Shown here in pieces: positions 8,393-17,544 of a stretch of 64,000 nucleotides of DNA (position 1 is the first letter of the stretch; the number at the start of each line of letters is the position of its first letter). The notes under the pieces are model-generated. The model was not told the origin of the DNA. It saw only the letters and a list, made by a program, of their open reading frames with translations, and ran no database searches. Source of the DNA: Chitinophaga pinensis (GTDB taxonomy: Bacteria; Bacteroidota; Bacteroidia; UBA4408); NCBI GenBank assembly GCA_945861665.1, contig CAMAVS010000010.1, forward strand, positions 21,673 through 85,672, given 5' to 3'. The translations under genes were made by a program, and so were the position numbers.

Positions 8393-8797
8393 CTATTTAG
8401 GTATTAGGTAATAATGTTTTGCAACATTGCCTGTTTCTTCTAATTCCAAGGAACGACTTTTAATTTTTACAACATTAAAATAACGTACATCACTATTGGG
8501 TGATGTGTTTGTTAGCTTAAGTTGAGATTTACCGCTTTCGAAAGAGTAATTACCATTAACGGCAATCGTGAAAAATAATACCGTGGCAATTTCTGTAAAG
8601 GTATGACTGCTTTTCGAAAAACTTATTGTGTAATTAGGCAGTGCTGTTTTAAAATCAGCAGTTTTGTCGGTACCATTTTCAGTATACTTTGAAACTACCC
8701 AGCTACCATCTAAATTTCTTTCATAGGCCATTTTCCCACAGGAAAACAATGCAATACTTGTTACTAAAAACAGGACAGATAAAATAATTTTTTTCAT
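8393..8797 (-). CDS. Lipocalin-like lipoprotein, paralogue 2
   Basis: A 134-residue lipoprotein: hydrophobic signal followed by the lipobox ALFSC at about residues 16-20. The mature part has LDGSWVVSKYTENGTDKTADF and ends with LEETGNVAKHYYLIPK, a small antiparallel-sheet (lipocalin-like) pattern common in Bacteroidota. It is clearly related to the next upstream gene (shared W-KYTENGTD-T--F, NYTISF / NYSVTF). It lies 19 bases downstream of that gene, so tandem duplication is the simplest origin. Binding partner unknown. Confidence 0.7.
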   Translation of the reverse strand: MKKIILSVLFLVTSIALFSCGKMAYERNLDGSWVVSKYTENGTDKTADFKTALPNYTISFSKSSHTFTEIATVLFFTIAVNGNYSFESGKSQLKLTNTSPNSDVRYFNVVKIKSRSLELEETGNVAKHYYLIPK

Positions 8798-8816
8798 TGT
8801 ATTTTGTTTTAAGGAT

Positions 8817-9218
8817 TTATCGTTTCAAAAAATATTCTTGTTTGTTTGCGCTTTGTACCAGCTTTCCATAAAACTCCGTAGCCGTTAATTTTTTCATGTC
8901 AAAACTTCGGGTGCTGCTGGTTGGCAATGTTGTTTTTAAAACAAGTTTGTCGCTCATTCCTTTTATTTTCCAAGTACCCGAAACATTTATTTTCAATCCC
9001 AATATAGTAGTATGCTCACTAAAACTATGGTCCTTATTAAAAGTAACAGAATAATTTGGGAAATTGGTATTGAAGAAATTAGTTCGGTCACTTCCGTTTT
9101 CAGTAAATTTATCCATATACCAAACTCCTATAAGTGCTTTGCTGTATTCTACTTTTTTACAAGATGAAATTGTTAAAAGCAAAAAGGTGAGTGATAAAAG
9201 AGAAATAATTTTTTTCAT
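8817..9218 (-). CDS. Lipocalin-like lipoprotein, paralogue 1
   Basis: A 133-residue lipoprotein with lipobox LTISSC at about residues 15-20. LIGVWYMDKFTENGSDRTNF and ITVSGTW-type strands repeat the layout of its neighbour at 8393-8797. It begins six bases after lepA ends, so it probably shares the lepA transcript. Function is unknown; the small lipocalin-like fold is inferred from strand pattern and length. Confidence 0.7.
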   Translation of the reverse strand: MKKIISLLSLTFLLLTISSCKKVEYSKALIGVWYMDKFTENGSDRTNFFNTNFPNYSVTFNKDHSFSEHTTILGLKINVSGTWKIKGMSDKLVLKTTLPTSSTRSFDMKKLTATEFYGKLVQSANKQEYFLKR

Positions 9219-9224
9219 CTTTTT

Positions 9225-11012
9225 TTAATCTAATTTCAATACTGCCATAAATGCCGATTGTGGTATCTCTACATTACCCACCGAACGCATACGCTTCTTT
9301 CCTTCTTTTTGTTTTTCGAGTAATTTACGTTTACGAGAAATGTCACCACCGTAACACTTTGCAGTAACATCTTTACGAAGTGCACGTATTGTTTCGCGAG
9401 AAATAATTTTTGCTCCAATAGCAGCTTGTATCGGAATTTCAAATTGTTGACGCGGGATTAATTCCTTTAATTTTTCGCATATTTTTTTTCCAAAATTATG
9501 TGCATTGTCTCTGTGTATTAATGCAGATAGTGCATCAACCGGTTCTGAGTTAAGCAGTATGTCAAGTTTTACTAAGTGAGAAGCTCTGTACTCTAATGGT
9601 TGATAATCAAAAGAAGCATAGCCTTTTGATATGGTTTTTAATTTGTCGTAAAAATCGAAAACAATTTCTCCCAAAGGCATTTCAAACATTAATTCTACCC
9701 TATCCGTAGTGAGGTAAACTTGATTGGTTAGTATTCCTCGTTTACCAATACACAATGACATAATAGCACCTGTAAATTCCGATTTGGTAATTATTTGAGC
9801 GCGTATATAAGGCTCTTCCACTTTTTCTAAAAAGTTGGCATCCGGTAAGTCGGAAGGATTATTTACAGTTAATTTTACTCCTTTGGTGGTATACGCAAAA
9901 TAAGATACGTTGGGAACAGTTGTTATCACTGTCATATTAAATTCCCTCTCCAATCTTTCCTGAATAATCTCCATATGCAACATTCCTAAAAATCCACAGC
10001 GAAAACCAAAACCTAGGGCTGCAGATGCTTCAGGTTCCCAAGTGAGGGACGCATCATTCAACTGAAGTTTTTCCATCGAGTAACGCAATTCTTCAAAGTC
10101 GTCTGTATCAACAGGGTAAATGCCTGCAAAAACCATAGGTTTAACATCTTCAAAACCTTGTATTCCTTTTTCGCAAGGGTTTAAAAAAGTGGTAATTGTA
10201 TCGCCTACTTTTACCTCTCTTGCATCTTTTATTCCCGAAATAATATACCCTACATCTCCTGTTTTAACTTCATTGCGGGGTTCCTGTTTTAAACGTAGCA
10301 CACCTATTTCATCGGCATTGTATTCTTTTCCGGTTGCTAAAAATTTCACCTTCTCACCTTTTTTAATTGTTCCATTCACAATTTTAAAATAGGCAATAAT
10401 TCCTCTGAATGAATTATAAACAGAGTCGAAAATTAGTGCTTGTAAAGGTGCTTTTGGATCGCCTTTTGGTGCAGGAACTCTGTCTACAATAGCCGCCAAG
10501 ATTTCGTGTACACCCATTCCAGTTTTTCCGGATGCTGCAAGAATATCTTCTCGTTTGCAACCCAACAATTCAACAATTTGATCTTTTACTGCCTCGGGTT
10601 CTGCACTGGGCAAATCAATTTTATTTAAAATCGGAATAATTTCTAAGTCATTGCCTAATGCCAAATATAAATTAGAAATAGTTTGTGCCTGAATACCCTG
10701 TGCTGCATCAACAATTAACAATGCTCCTTCGCAAGCCGCAATGGAACGTGAAACTTCGTACGAAAAATCAACGTGACCGGGGGTATCAATTAAATTCAAT
10801 ACATATTTTTTACCATTCAGCTCGTAATCCATTTGAATGGCGTGACTTTTTATTGTAATACCTCGCTCCTTTTCAAGATCCATATCATCCAACACTTGCG
10901 CTTGCATATCGCGTTTGCTGATAGTGTTTGTATACTCCAGTAAACGATCGGCAAGTGTGCTTTTTCCGTGGTCGATGTGTGCTATGATGCAAAAATTCCT
11001 AATATTTTCCAT
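9225..11012 (-). CDS. lepA: Elongation factor 4 (LepA GTPase)
   Basis: LepA is a ribosome-bound translational GTPase that back-translocates or remodels stalled ribosomes. The 595-residue product is full length. G1 is [14 protein letters not shown] (11-24), the switch II motif DTPGH lies near 77 and [11 protein letters not shown] near 131. The diagnostic LepA C-terminal domain contains [24 protein letters not shown]... close to the end. The start is certain because the G1 strand begins at residue 6. It heads a run with two lipoproteins. A near-consensus -7 box ends seven bases before the ATG. Confidence 0.97.
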   Translation of the reverse strand: MENIRNFCIIAHIDHGKSTLADRLLEYTNTISKRDMQAQVLDDMDLEKERGITIKSHAIQMDYELNGKKYVLNLIDTPGHVDFSYEVSRSIAACEGALLIVDAAQGIQAQTISNLYLALGNDLEIIPILNKIDLPSAEPEAVKDQIVELLGCKREDILAASGKTGMGVHEILAAIVDRVPAPKGDPKAPLQALIFDSVYNSFRGIIAYFKIVNGTIKKGEKVKFLATGKEYNADEIGVLRLKQEPRNEVKTGDVGYIISGIKDAREVKVGDTITTFLNPCEKGIQGFEDVKPMVFAGIYPVDTDDFEELRYSMEKLQLNDASLTWEPEASAALGFGFRCGFLGMLHMEIIQERLEREFNMTVITTVPNVSYFAYTTKGVKLTVNNPSDLPDANFLEKVEEPYIRAQIITKSEFTGAIMSLCIGKRGILTNQVYLTTDRVELMFEMPLGEIVFDFYDKLKTISKGYASFDYQPLEYRASHLVKLDILLNSEPVDALSALIHRDNAHNFGKKICEKLKELIPRQQFEIPIQAAIGAKIISRETIRALRKDVTAKCYGGDISRKRKLLEKQKEGKKRMRSVGNVEIPQSAFMAVLKLD

Positions 11013-11019
11013 TTGTTTG

Positions 11020-11027
11020 CGAAGGTA
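11020..11027 (-). promoter_or_regulatory. Near-consensus -7 box of lepA
   Basis: TACCTTCG on the minus strand differs at one base from TAnnTTTG and is separated from the lepA ATG by seven bases (CAAACAA). The position matches the boxes before coaX, rlmN and mtaB. Confidence 0.35.
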
Positions 11028-11134
11028 AGAATTAATCCGAACAAGGTCAATGTATATATTGAACAGAATTGAAAGTAGCCAAACTAGTCAATGAAATGTG
11101 TTTTAGAAAGGAAAAACAATTAAACAAAAAGCAC

Positions 11135-11161
11135 CCAAAATTATTTGTGGCACAATTTTGG
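11135..11161. promoter_or_regulatory. Dyad symmetry upstream of the small secreted-protein pair
   Basis: CCAAAATT (11135-11142) and AATTTTGG (11154-11161) are perfect inverted 8-mers. Between them TTGTG-G-CACAA is a second, off-centre palindrome. The element lies about 50 bases before the ATG at 11210 with no T-run after it, so an operator or stem-loop is more likely than a terminator. A function is inferred only. Confidence 0.35.
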
Positions 11162-11209
11162 TTAAAACGAGGTTGAATTGACGTATAAAAAACTATTAAA
11201 GAAAATCAA

Positions 11210-11506
11210 ATGAAGTTAAGAATATTCTATTTGGTATTTATAGGTATAACACTTTTAAATAATGTGTCGGCACAAACAGTTAAACCGAAACCGGAAAATA
11301 TACAAGCTGCAATTAATCAGGCATTAAAAAGCGGAAAATTAACTCCGCAACAAACGACAAAATTAAAAGCTCGATCGGCAATGTTGCAAAAGAGTAAAAA
11401 CATTAACAAAGTTTTGACTCCTGCAGAAAAAGCCAAATTGGTGGCACTGGCTAAACAGAGAAATAATGCGAATAAAAAACAATTATTTTTTATTCGTTTA
11501 CGTTAA
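11210..11506 (+). CDS. Small secreted helical protein A
   Basis: A 98-residue protein with an N-terminal signal peptide cut after about residue 21 (NNVSAQ). The mature 75 residues are Lys/Ala/Gln-rich and predicted helical, with SGKLTPQQTTKLKARSAMLQ followed by NKVLTPAEKAKLVALAKQR. Those segments match the second gene (11558) in the same order, so the two are paralogues in tandem. Two T-P helix caps are spaced about 35 residues apart. The family is one of short periplasmic or surface proteins seen in Bacteroidota; no role is known to me. Confidence 0.65.
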   Translation: MKLRIFYLVFIGITLLNNVSAQTVKPKPENIQAAINQALKSGKLTPQQTTKLKARSAMLQKSKNINKVLTPAEKAKLVALAKQRNNANKKQLFFIRLR

Positions 11507-11557
11507 ACTTTTTGTATTCTTCTTTATCAAAACATAAAAATTGTAAAACTATATTTT

Positions 11558-11875
11558 ATGAAAACTAAATTCTTTTTGTTCTTATTTAACGGAATGTTAA
11601 TTACAGGAATAGCATTTGCTCAAACTGCCACACCTAAAGTTGCAAAAAAGCAAGCCAATCAACATGCACGTATCAATGAGGGGGTGAAAAGTGGCGAACT
11701 TACCAAAAAAGAAGCTGCAGCATTGCGCGCACGTGAAGCAAAATTACAAAGAGATAAGAAAATAGCTAAATTAGACGGTAAAGTGACTCCAGCCGAAAGG
11801 GCAAAATTAAATAGGGAGGCAAACCGCAATAGCAAGGCAATCCACAATCAGAAACACGATGCGCAGCATAGATAA
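11558..11875 (+). CDS. Small secreted helical protein B
   Basis: A 105-residue paralogue of the preceding gene, 51 bases downstream. The signal peptide ends near residue 22 (TGIAFAQ). The mature part is highly charged: NEGVKSGELTKKEAAALRAR then DGKVTPAERAKLNREANR, ending in a His-rich tail (HNQKHDAQHR). The ELTKKEAA and KVTPAERA helix-start motifs are the shared core. The His-rich tail, absent from protein A, could bind metal, but that is only a suggestion. A weak A/T hairpin follows the stop. Confidence 0.68.
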   Translation: MKTKFFLFLFNGMLITGIAFAQTATPKVAKKQANQHARINEGVKSGELTKKEAAALRAREAKLQRDKKIAKLDGKVTPAERAKLNREANRNSKAIHNQKHDAQHR

Positions 11876-11930
11876 AAAGTAGATTTTTGTCACTTTTTTG
11901 CTATGTAATGAATTCGTAACTTTATTTTAT

Positions 11931-11938
11931 TAGATTTG
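11931..11938 (+). promoter_or_regulatory. -7 promoter box of ilvE
   Basis: TAGATTTG matches TAnnTTTG exactly and ends 13 bases before the ATG at 11952 (22 before the alternative ATG at 11961). No clear -33 TTG at the usual spacing. Confidence 0.45.
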
Positions 11939-11951
11939 TGCGCTATCAAAC

Positions 11952-13013
11952 ATGGATTTAATGAATATTCAAATAAATAAAGTTGCTCAATCAAGGGTTT
12001 CTCAGGTTGATTTTGACAAGTTGGTTTTCGGAAAATATTTTTCCGATCATATGTATATTGTCGATTTTGTAGATGGTGTTTGGCAGCAACCACAAATATT
12101 GCCTTATGGCGATATGCTTATAAAGCCCTCTTTATCGGCATTTCATCACGCTCAATCCATTTTTGAAGGAATGAAGGTGTTTAAGAACAAAGAAGGGGAT
12201 ATAATGTTTTTTCGTTTGTATGATAATTTTAATCGTATGAATCGTTCTGCCGAAAGAATGTGTATGCCTCCCATACCTGAAAATATTTTTATTGAGGGAT
12301 TAAAAAAATTGATTGAGATTGATAAAGATTGGATACCTACCCAAGAGGGGAAAGCATTATATGTTCGCCCTGTTTACTTTTCAATTGATGAAGTTATTGG
12401 CGTAAAGCCTGCAGAAAATTACAGGTTGGTAATTATTACCACACCAACCGGTGCTTATTATTCCGAACCTTTAAAAGTATTGGTCGAAAAAACCTATTCT
12501 CGCTCCAGTGAAGGAGGAACCGGATACGCAAAAGCTGCTGGAAACTATGGTGGCGCAATGTATCCAACAAAGTTGGCTATGGAAAAGGGCTACCACCAGT
12601 TAATTTGGACTGATGCCATCGAAAATAAATACATTGAGGAGTCGGGAAGTATGAATGTGATGTTTGTTATAAACGATGTTTTAGTTACACCTTCATTAAG
12701 TAACAGCAAACTTGCAGGAATAACACGCGATAGTATTTTAAAACTTGCGATTGATATGGGAATTAAGGTAGAAGAAAGAAACATTACTGTAGATGAGGTA
12801 ATTGAGGCGCACGAAAAGGGACAATTGCAAGAAGCATTTGGCGTTGGAACAGCAGCGAATGTTGCACCCATAGCACTCATTGGAGCAAATGGAAAAGATT
12901 ATGTTTTACCAAACCCTGCCAATTTTGTTGTTGCGAACAAAATAGGAAAAGCACTTACCGAAATTAAAATGGGTAAAGCCGAAGATAAATTTGGTTGGGT
13001 AATTAAACTATAA
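11952..13013 (+). CDS. ilvE: Branched-chain amino acid aminotransferase
   Basis: This PLP enzyme makes the final transamination of Val, Leu and Ile synthesis in the cytosol. The 353-residue length and HHAQSIFEGMKVFKNKEG, LYVRPVYFS and EESGSMNVMFVI are typical of the long bacterial/eukaryotic-type class IV BCAT. The Schiff-base Lys lies in GGTGYAKAAGNYGGAMYP near residue 190. The chosen ATG gives MDLMNIQ; Met4 (11961) is equally possible given the close promoter box. The gene converges on lysS with one base between the stops. Confidence 0.94.
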   Translation: MDLMNIQINKVAQSRVSQVDFDKLVFGKYFSDHMYIVDFVDGVWQQPQILPYGDMLIKPSLSAFHHAQSIFEGMKVFKNKEGDIMFFRLYDNFNRMNRSAERMCMPPIPENIFIEGLKKLIEIDKDWIPTQEGKALYVRPVYFSIDEVIGVKPAENYRLVIITTPTGAYYSEPLKVLVEKTYSRSSEGGTGYAKAAGNYGGAMYPTKLAMEKGYHQLIWTDAIENKYIEESGSMNVMFVINDVLVTPSLSNSKLAGITRDSILKLAIDMGIKVEERNITVDEVIEAHEKGQLQEAFGVGTAANVAPIALIGANGKDYVLPNPANFVVANKIGKALTEIKMGKAEDKFGWVIKL

Positions 13014-13014
13014 T

Positions 13015-14529
13015 TTAAATATTCTCAGGTCGCATTTGCGGAAAGAACAATACATCTTGAATAGAATGCGAATTGGTCATTAGCATAGCCAATCTGTCAA
13101 TTCCAATACCCATGCCTGAAGTAGGTGGCATACCGTATTCCAAAGCACGAATAAAATCATAGTCGATAAACATTGCTTCATCATCACCTTTTTCGGATAA
13201 GCGAAGTTGCTCTTCAAAGCGCGCTCGTTGATCAATGGGGTCATTTAATTCCGAATAAGCATTTGCCAACTCTTTTCCATTCACCATTAATTCAAAGCGT
13301 TCTACCAAGCCTATTTTGCTACGGTGTTTTTTGCATAAGGGTGACATTTCAATTGGGTAGTCGGTAATAAATGTTGGTTGTATATAATTACCTTCGCATT
13401 TCTCCCCAAAAATTTCATCAATAAGTTTTCCTTTCCCCATTGATTTTTCGGTATGAATTCCTAAGTCTTTGCATACATTTCTAAGTGCACCCTCATCCAT
13501 TTCCGAAATATCAATTCCTGTATGCTCCTTAATGGAATCATACATTGTAATTCGCTTAAAAGGGCGTTGAAAATCAATTTCTTTATCACCCATTTTTATC
13601 TTCGTTTCTCTATGTAAATCAAGGGCTACTTTTTCAATCATTTCTTCTGTAAAATCCATCATCCAATTGTAGTCCTTATAAGCCACATATATTTCCATTA
13701 CAGTAAATTCGGGATTGTGTGTTCTATCCATTCCTTCGTTGCGGAAATCTTTTGCAAACTCATAAACACCATCAAAACCACCTACGATGAGTCTCTTTAG
13801 ATAAAGCTCATTGGCAATACGAAGGTATAAAGGCATATCCAAGGTATTGTGATGCGTTTTAAACGGACGTGCCGCAGCGCCTCCCGGAATAGGCTGTAGG
13901 ATAGGTGTTTCAACCTCAATATATCCTTTTGCATTAAAAGTATTACGCAACGATTGAATAATTTCAGTTCTTTTTTTAAAGGTTTCTCTCACTTCGGGAT
14001 TAATTATTAAATCAACGTAACGCTGACGGTAACGGAATTCAGGATCTGTAACCTCGTCAAATGCATTGCCTTCATCGTCTCTTTTTACAATAGGCAAAGG
14101 TTTTAAGGCTTTGCTTAACATTTTAAAGGAAGTTGCGTGTATAGATATTTCACCTACTTTTGTAGTAAATACATATCCTGTAATCCCAACTATATCACCA
14201 ATGTAGGTATGTTTTTTAAATACAATATCGTACAATGTTTTATCTTCTCCAGGACAAATATCATCGCGTCTTATATATAACTGTATTCTACCACTCGAAT
14301 CTTGTAAACTCAAAAAACATGCCTTTCCCATATCACGCACACTCATTACACGCCCTGCAATACTTACATTTGTATAGGATTGATTCTCCGCAGTATACTT
14401 CTCCAGTATTTCTTTGGCAGAAACATTTATTTCAAATAGGTCGGCAGGATAGGCGTTGACGCCCATATTAGTAAGCTCTTCCAGCGATTTTCTTCTTACT
14501 ATTTCTTGTTCACTTAATTCAGGTGTCAT
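13015..14529 (-). CDS. lysS: Lysyl-tRNA synthetase, class II
   Basis: It charges tRNA-Lys. The 504 residues include an N-terminal OB-fold anticodon-binding domain (about 55-165, with AGRVMSVRDMGKACFLSLQD) and the class II core. Motif 2 is FRNEGMDRTHNPEFTVMEIY and motif 3 is GMGIGIDRLAMLM near the C-terminus. It ends with QDVLFFPQMRPE. It is a single-gene unit convergent with ilvE. A TAnnTTTG box lies 16 bases before the ATG. Confidence 0.97.
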   Translation of the reverse strand: MTPELSEQEIVRRKSLEELTNMGVNAYPADLFEINVSAKEILEKYTAENQSYTNVSIAGRVMSVRDMGKACFLSLQDSSGRIQLYIRRDDICPGEDKTLYDIVFKKHTYIGDIVGITGYVFTTKVGEISIHATSFKMLSKALKPLPIVKRDDEGNAFDEVTDPEFRYRQRYVDLIINPEVRETFKKRTEIIQSLRNTFNAKGYIEVETPILQPIPGGAAARPFKTHHNTLDMPLYLRIANELYLKRLIVGGFDGVYEFAKDFRNEGMDRTHNPEFTVMEIYVAYKDYNWMMDFTEEMIEKVALDLHRETKIKMGDKEIDFQRPFKRITMYDSIKEHTGIDISEMDEGALRNVCKDLGIHTEKSMGKGKLIDEIFGEKCEGNYIQPTFITDYPIEMSPLCKKHRSKIGLVERFELMVNGKELANAYSELNDPIDQRARFEEQLRLSEKGDDEAMFIDYDFIRALEYGMPPTSGMGIGIDRLAMLMTNSHSIQDVLFFPQMRPENI

Positions 14530-14545
14530 ACAATTGTATTTTTTA

Positions 14546-14553
14546 CAAATATA
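14546..14553 (-). promoter_or_regulatory. -7 promoter box of lysS
   Basis: TATATTTG on the minus strand matches TAnnTTTG exactly and ends 16 bases before the lysS ATG, so the leader would be about 10 bases. Confidence 0.45.
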
Positions 14554-14649
14554 AAATTAAGGTGTCAAATTATGGTGGTATTGGGTATTTAAATACAACC
14601 AATTAAGTTTTTTATTAAATTTACTTTCTTTTTTAAGACCAAAAAGATT

Positions 14650-15636
14650 ATGAAAAATTTAATTGCCGATTTTGCTCACCAATTGGAGCAGGCGATAAAA
14701 ATTGGTAACAGTAGTAAATTTACACAAGCAAATTGTACAATTTGCAATGTACTTATTTCTGGACTTGGTGGTTCCGGGATAGGTGGAAGTATTGTTTCTG
14801 AATTGGTATCAAAAGATGCCTCAGTGCCTATAATGGTGAATAAAGATTACTTTATTCCTGCATTTGTAGGGCCATCAACACTTGTCATTATTTCATCTTA
14901 TTCAGGAAATACCGAAGAAACAATTCAATCTATGAAGTTTGCTATTCAAAGAGGAGCAAAAATAGTTTGTATCTCTTCCGGAGGAAAAATAAGAGAAATA
15001 GCGTTAAAAAACAAGTTCGATTATATTGAAATACCTTCCGGAATGCCTCCAAGAGCATGTTTAGGTTACTCCCTTACTCAACTTTTTTTTATTTTGAATG
15101 CTTTTGGAATAATTTCAGATGGATATAAAGGTCAGCTAAAGGATGCAATAAAAAACATTGTAGAAAATGAAAGGTACATTATAGATGAAGCTAAAAAAAT
15201 GGCAGAACTTATTCATTTAAAAACTCCGATTATATATACAACCGTTGGTTACGAAGGAATTGCAATAAGGCTTCGTCAGCAGTTAAATGAAAATTCTAAA
15301 ATATTAGGTTGGCATCACATTTTCCCCGAATTAAATCATAATGAATTGGTTGGTTGGAGAAAAGAAAATAATCATTTAGCTGTAATTATACTTCGTAATC
15401 AATCAGATTATGTTCGTACACAAGAACGAATTCGTATTAGCAAAGAAGTTTTTAGTAAGTATACCAGTTCGGTTATTGATGTTTATTCAATAGGAAATTC
15501 ACCTATTGAAAATGCAATTTATTTTATCCATTTGGGCGATTGGACTTCCTATTTCCTTGCCGAAAAGGGCGATTACGATGCCAATGAAATTCAGGTAATC
15601 AATCACTTAAAAAATGAACTTTCAAAGTTAGATTAG
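14650..15636 (+). CDS. Bifunctional phosphoglucose/phosphomannose isomerase
   Basis: A SIS-domain isomerase that interconverts glucose-6-P or mannose-6-P with fructose-6-P, linking glycolysis to mannose-sugar supply. The 328-residue protein has GLGGSGIGGSIVSEL near 39, the sugar-phosphate motif ISSYSGNTEETIQSM near 81 and the signature GWHHIFPELNHNELVGWR near 219. The length and the His-Glu motif separate it from large classical PGI. It starts a four-gene plus-strand run with lipB, a serine hydrolase and an amidohydrolase. Confidence 0.9.
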   Translation: MKNLIADFAHQLEQAIKIGNSSKFTQANCTICNVLISGLGGSGIGGSIVSELVSKDASVPIMVNKDYFIPAFVGPSTLVIISSYSGNTEETIQSMKFAIQRGAKIVCISSGGKIREIALKNKFDYIEIPSGMPPRACLGYSLTQLFFILNAFGIISDGYKGQLKDAIKNIVENERYIIDEAKKMAELIHLKTPIIYTTVGYEGIAIRLRQQLNENSKILGWHHIFPELNHNELVGWRKENNHLAVIILRNQSDYVRTQERIRISKEVFSKYTSSVIDVYSIGNSPIENAIYFIHLGDWTSYFLAEKGDYDANEIQVINHLKNELSKLD

Positions 15637-15673
15637 TTTCAAAATTGAATAGCTTTCCTTATATATTATTACA

Positions 15674-16384
15674 ATGCAGCAAGTAGTTTTTCGTAACCTT
15701 GGCTCAGTTGATTATAAAGAAGCTTGGGATTATCAAGAAAAATTATTTCAAACTATAATCGCACAAAAGTTAGCAAATAGAGTTGGAGGAAATGTCATAG
15801 AAACAACAAAGAGTTATTTGCTGTTTTGCGAACACCCACACGTATATACACTAGGTAAAAGTGGCTCGCAAGATAATTTACTTGTGAATAAAAATCAGTT
15901 ACAGGATGCGAATGCTTCTTTTTATAAAATTAATCGTGGTGGCGATATAACATATCACGGCCCCGGACAGTTAGTTGTTTACCCGATTTTAGATTTAGAT
16001 AATTTCTTCACAGATATTCATAAATATTTGCGCTTTTTGGAAGAGGCTATTATTCTTACTCTCGCAGATTATGGAATACACGGTGAGAGTTTTAAGGGAT
16101 TTACCGGTGTATGGCTCGATGTAACCATTCCTGAAAAAACTCGTAAAATATGTGCAATGGGAGTAAGGTGTAGTCGTTGGGTAACAATGCACGGATTAGC
16201 GTTTAATGTAAATACGGAACTGGATTATTTTAAAAACATTGTCCCTTGTGGTATTAATGACAAGGCAGTGACTTCTATTGAAAAGGAATTAGGAAGAAAA
16301 ATTGAAATGAGAGAAGTGGAAGGGATACTGAAAAAGCATTTATCAGATTTGTTCGAAATGGAATTAATCGCTGAATTAAATTAA
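15674..16384 (+). CDS. lipB: Octanoyl-[ACP]:protein transferase LipB
   Basis: LipB moves octanoate from acyl carrier protein to lipoyl domains of 2-oxoacid dehydrogenases. The 236-residue protein has RGGDITYHGPGQLVVYPILD near 88, KICAMGVRCSRWVTMHG near 157 with the conserved Lys, and NIVPCGI near 186 carrying the catalytic Cys. Its TAA overlaps the next ATG by one base (TAATG), indicating translational coupling. LipA is not in this window. Confidence 0.95.
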   Translation: MQQVVFRNLGSVDYKEAWDYQEKLFQTIIAQKLANRVGGNVIETTKSYLLFCEHPHVYTLGKSGSQDNLLVNKNQLQDANASFYKINRGGDITYHGPGQLVVYPILDLDNFFTDIHKYLRFLEEAIILTLADYGIHGESFKGFTGVWLDVTIPEKTRKICAMGVRCSRWVTMHGLAFNVNTELDYFKNIVPCGINDKAVTSIEKELGRKIEMREVEGILKKHLSDLFEMELIAELN

Positions 16385-17541
16385 TGAAAGTCCTGAAGAG
16401 GATAGGTATGTATTTGTTAGCGGTAATTTTGTTACTGAATGTATGTATTTTGTTTTCAGGTAATCTTTACATATACAAGACAGTTTCAAATACCATTTTG
16501 AAGGGACGGTTAGGGCCATCATCCGATGAATATGCTATATTTAGTAATCGTGAAATAAAAACGGCTACCGAGCAAAAATGGTCGATTGCTAAGAGCTATA
16601 ATAAGTATAATATCCCTGCCAATACAAAGACACAATTTGAATTGTATAAGCCAATTGCTTTTCTTGTGATTCAAAATGATAGTATACAATACGAAGAATA
16701 TTGGGACACTTATTCTGAACATTCAGTGACCAATTCTTTTTCAATGGCAAAAAGTTTTGTAAGCATATTGGTTGGTTGCGCTATTGATGAAGGAAAAATA
16801 AAAAGTGTTGATCAGGCAGTTGGAGATTTTATTCCTCAGTACAATGAAGGCAATAATAAAAAAGTTACTATTCAGCACTTACTCAATATGAGTTCAGGAA
16901 TTAATTTTGACGAAGATTATATAAATCCACTGGCATACCCTACAAGGGGTTTATACGGGGACGACATTACAACACTTACTTTGGCTTATAAACTCACCAC
17001 AGAGCCAGGAAAGAAATTTGAATACTTAAGTGGGAATACTGAACTGTTGGCATTTGTATTGAAAAAAGCAACTGGTAAGACACTAAGTGATTATGCTTCC
17101 GAAAAATTATGGAAACCTATGGGGGCAAGCAGTAATGCACTTTGGAGTTTAGATCACGAAAATGGAACAGAAAAGGCCTATTGTTGTATTAACTCAAATG
17201 CTCGTGATTTTGCACGGGTTGCTAAATTATATTTAGATTCCGGTCGCTGGAACGGAAAACAATTAGTGAATGAGCAATATGTTCTTAATTCTATTAAACC
17301 TGCTGATTTAATAAATAAAGAAGGAAATAAAATAGACTACTACGGCTATAGTTGGTGGCTGCTGAATTACAAAGGTAATTCTATTTTTTATGCACGCGGA
17401 ATATTAGGTCAGTATGTTATTGCAATACCCGATAGGAATATGATAATAGTGCGTTTGGGTCATAAGCGTTCGAAAGAAAAAATAGGAGAACACCCCAAAG
17501 ATTTATATCTATACATTGACGAAGCATTAAATATGAATTAA
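16384..17541 (+). CDS. Serine hydrolase, class C beta-lactamase/esterase family
   Basis: A 385-residue protein with an N-terminal membrane segment (about 7-27). The penicillin-binding fold has the S-x-x-K tetrad in SMAKSFV near residue 119, and a Tyr motif FEYLSGNTELLA near 213. The later block ISWWLL-type / GILGQYVIAIPD matches the C-terminal core of beta-lactamase-related esterases. It probably acts in the periplasm on peptides or esters. Classical beta-lactam resistance is unlikely for this divergent group, but the substrate is unknown. Confidence 0.85.
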   Translation: MKVLKRIGMYLLAVILLLNVCILFSGNLYIYKTVSNTILKGRLGPSSDEYAIFSNREIKTATEQKWSIAKSYNKYNIPANTKTQFELYKPIAFLVIQNDSIQYEEYWDTYSEHSVTNSFSMAKSFVSILVGCAIDEGKIKSVDQAVGDFIPQYNEGNNKKVTIQHLLNMSSGINFDEDYINPLAYPTRGLYGDDITTLTLAYKLTTEPGKKFEYLSGNTELLAFVLKKATGKTLSDYASEKLWKPMGASSNALWSLDHENGTEKAYCCINSNARDFARVAKLYLDSGRWNGKQLVNEQYVLNSIKPADLINKEGNKIDYYGYSWWLLNYKGNSIFYARGILGQYVIAIPDRNMIIVRLGHKRSKEKIGEHPKDLYLYIDEALNMN

Positions 17542-17544
17542 TAT

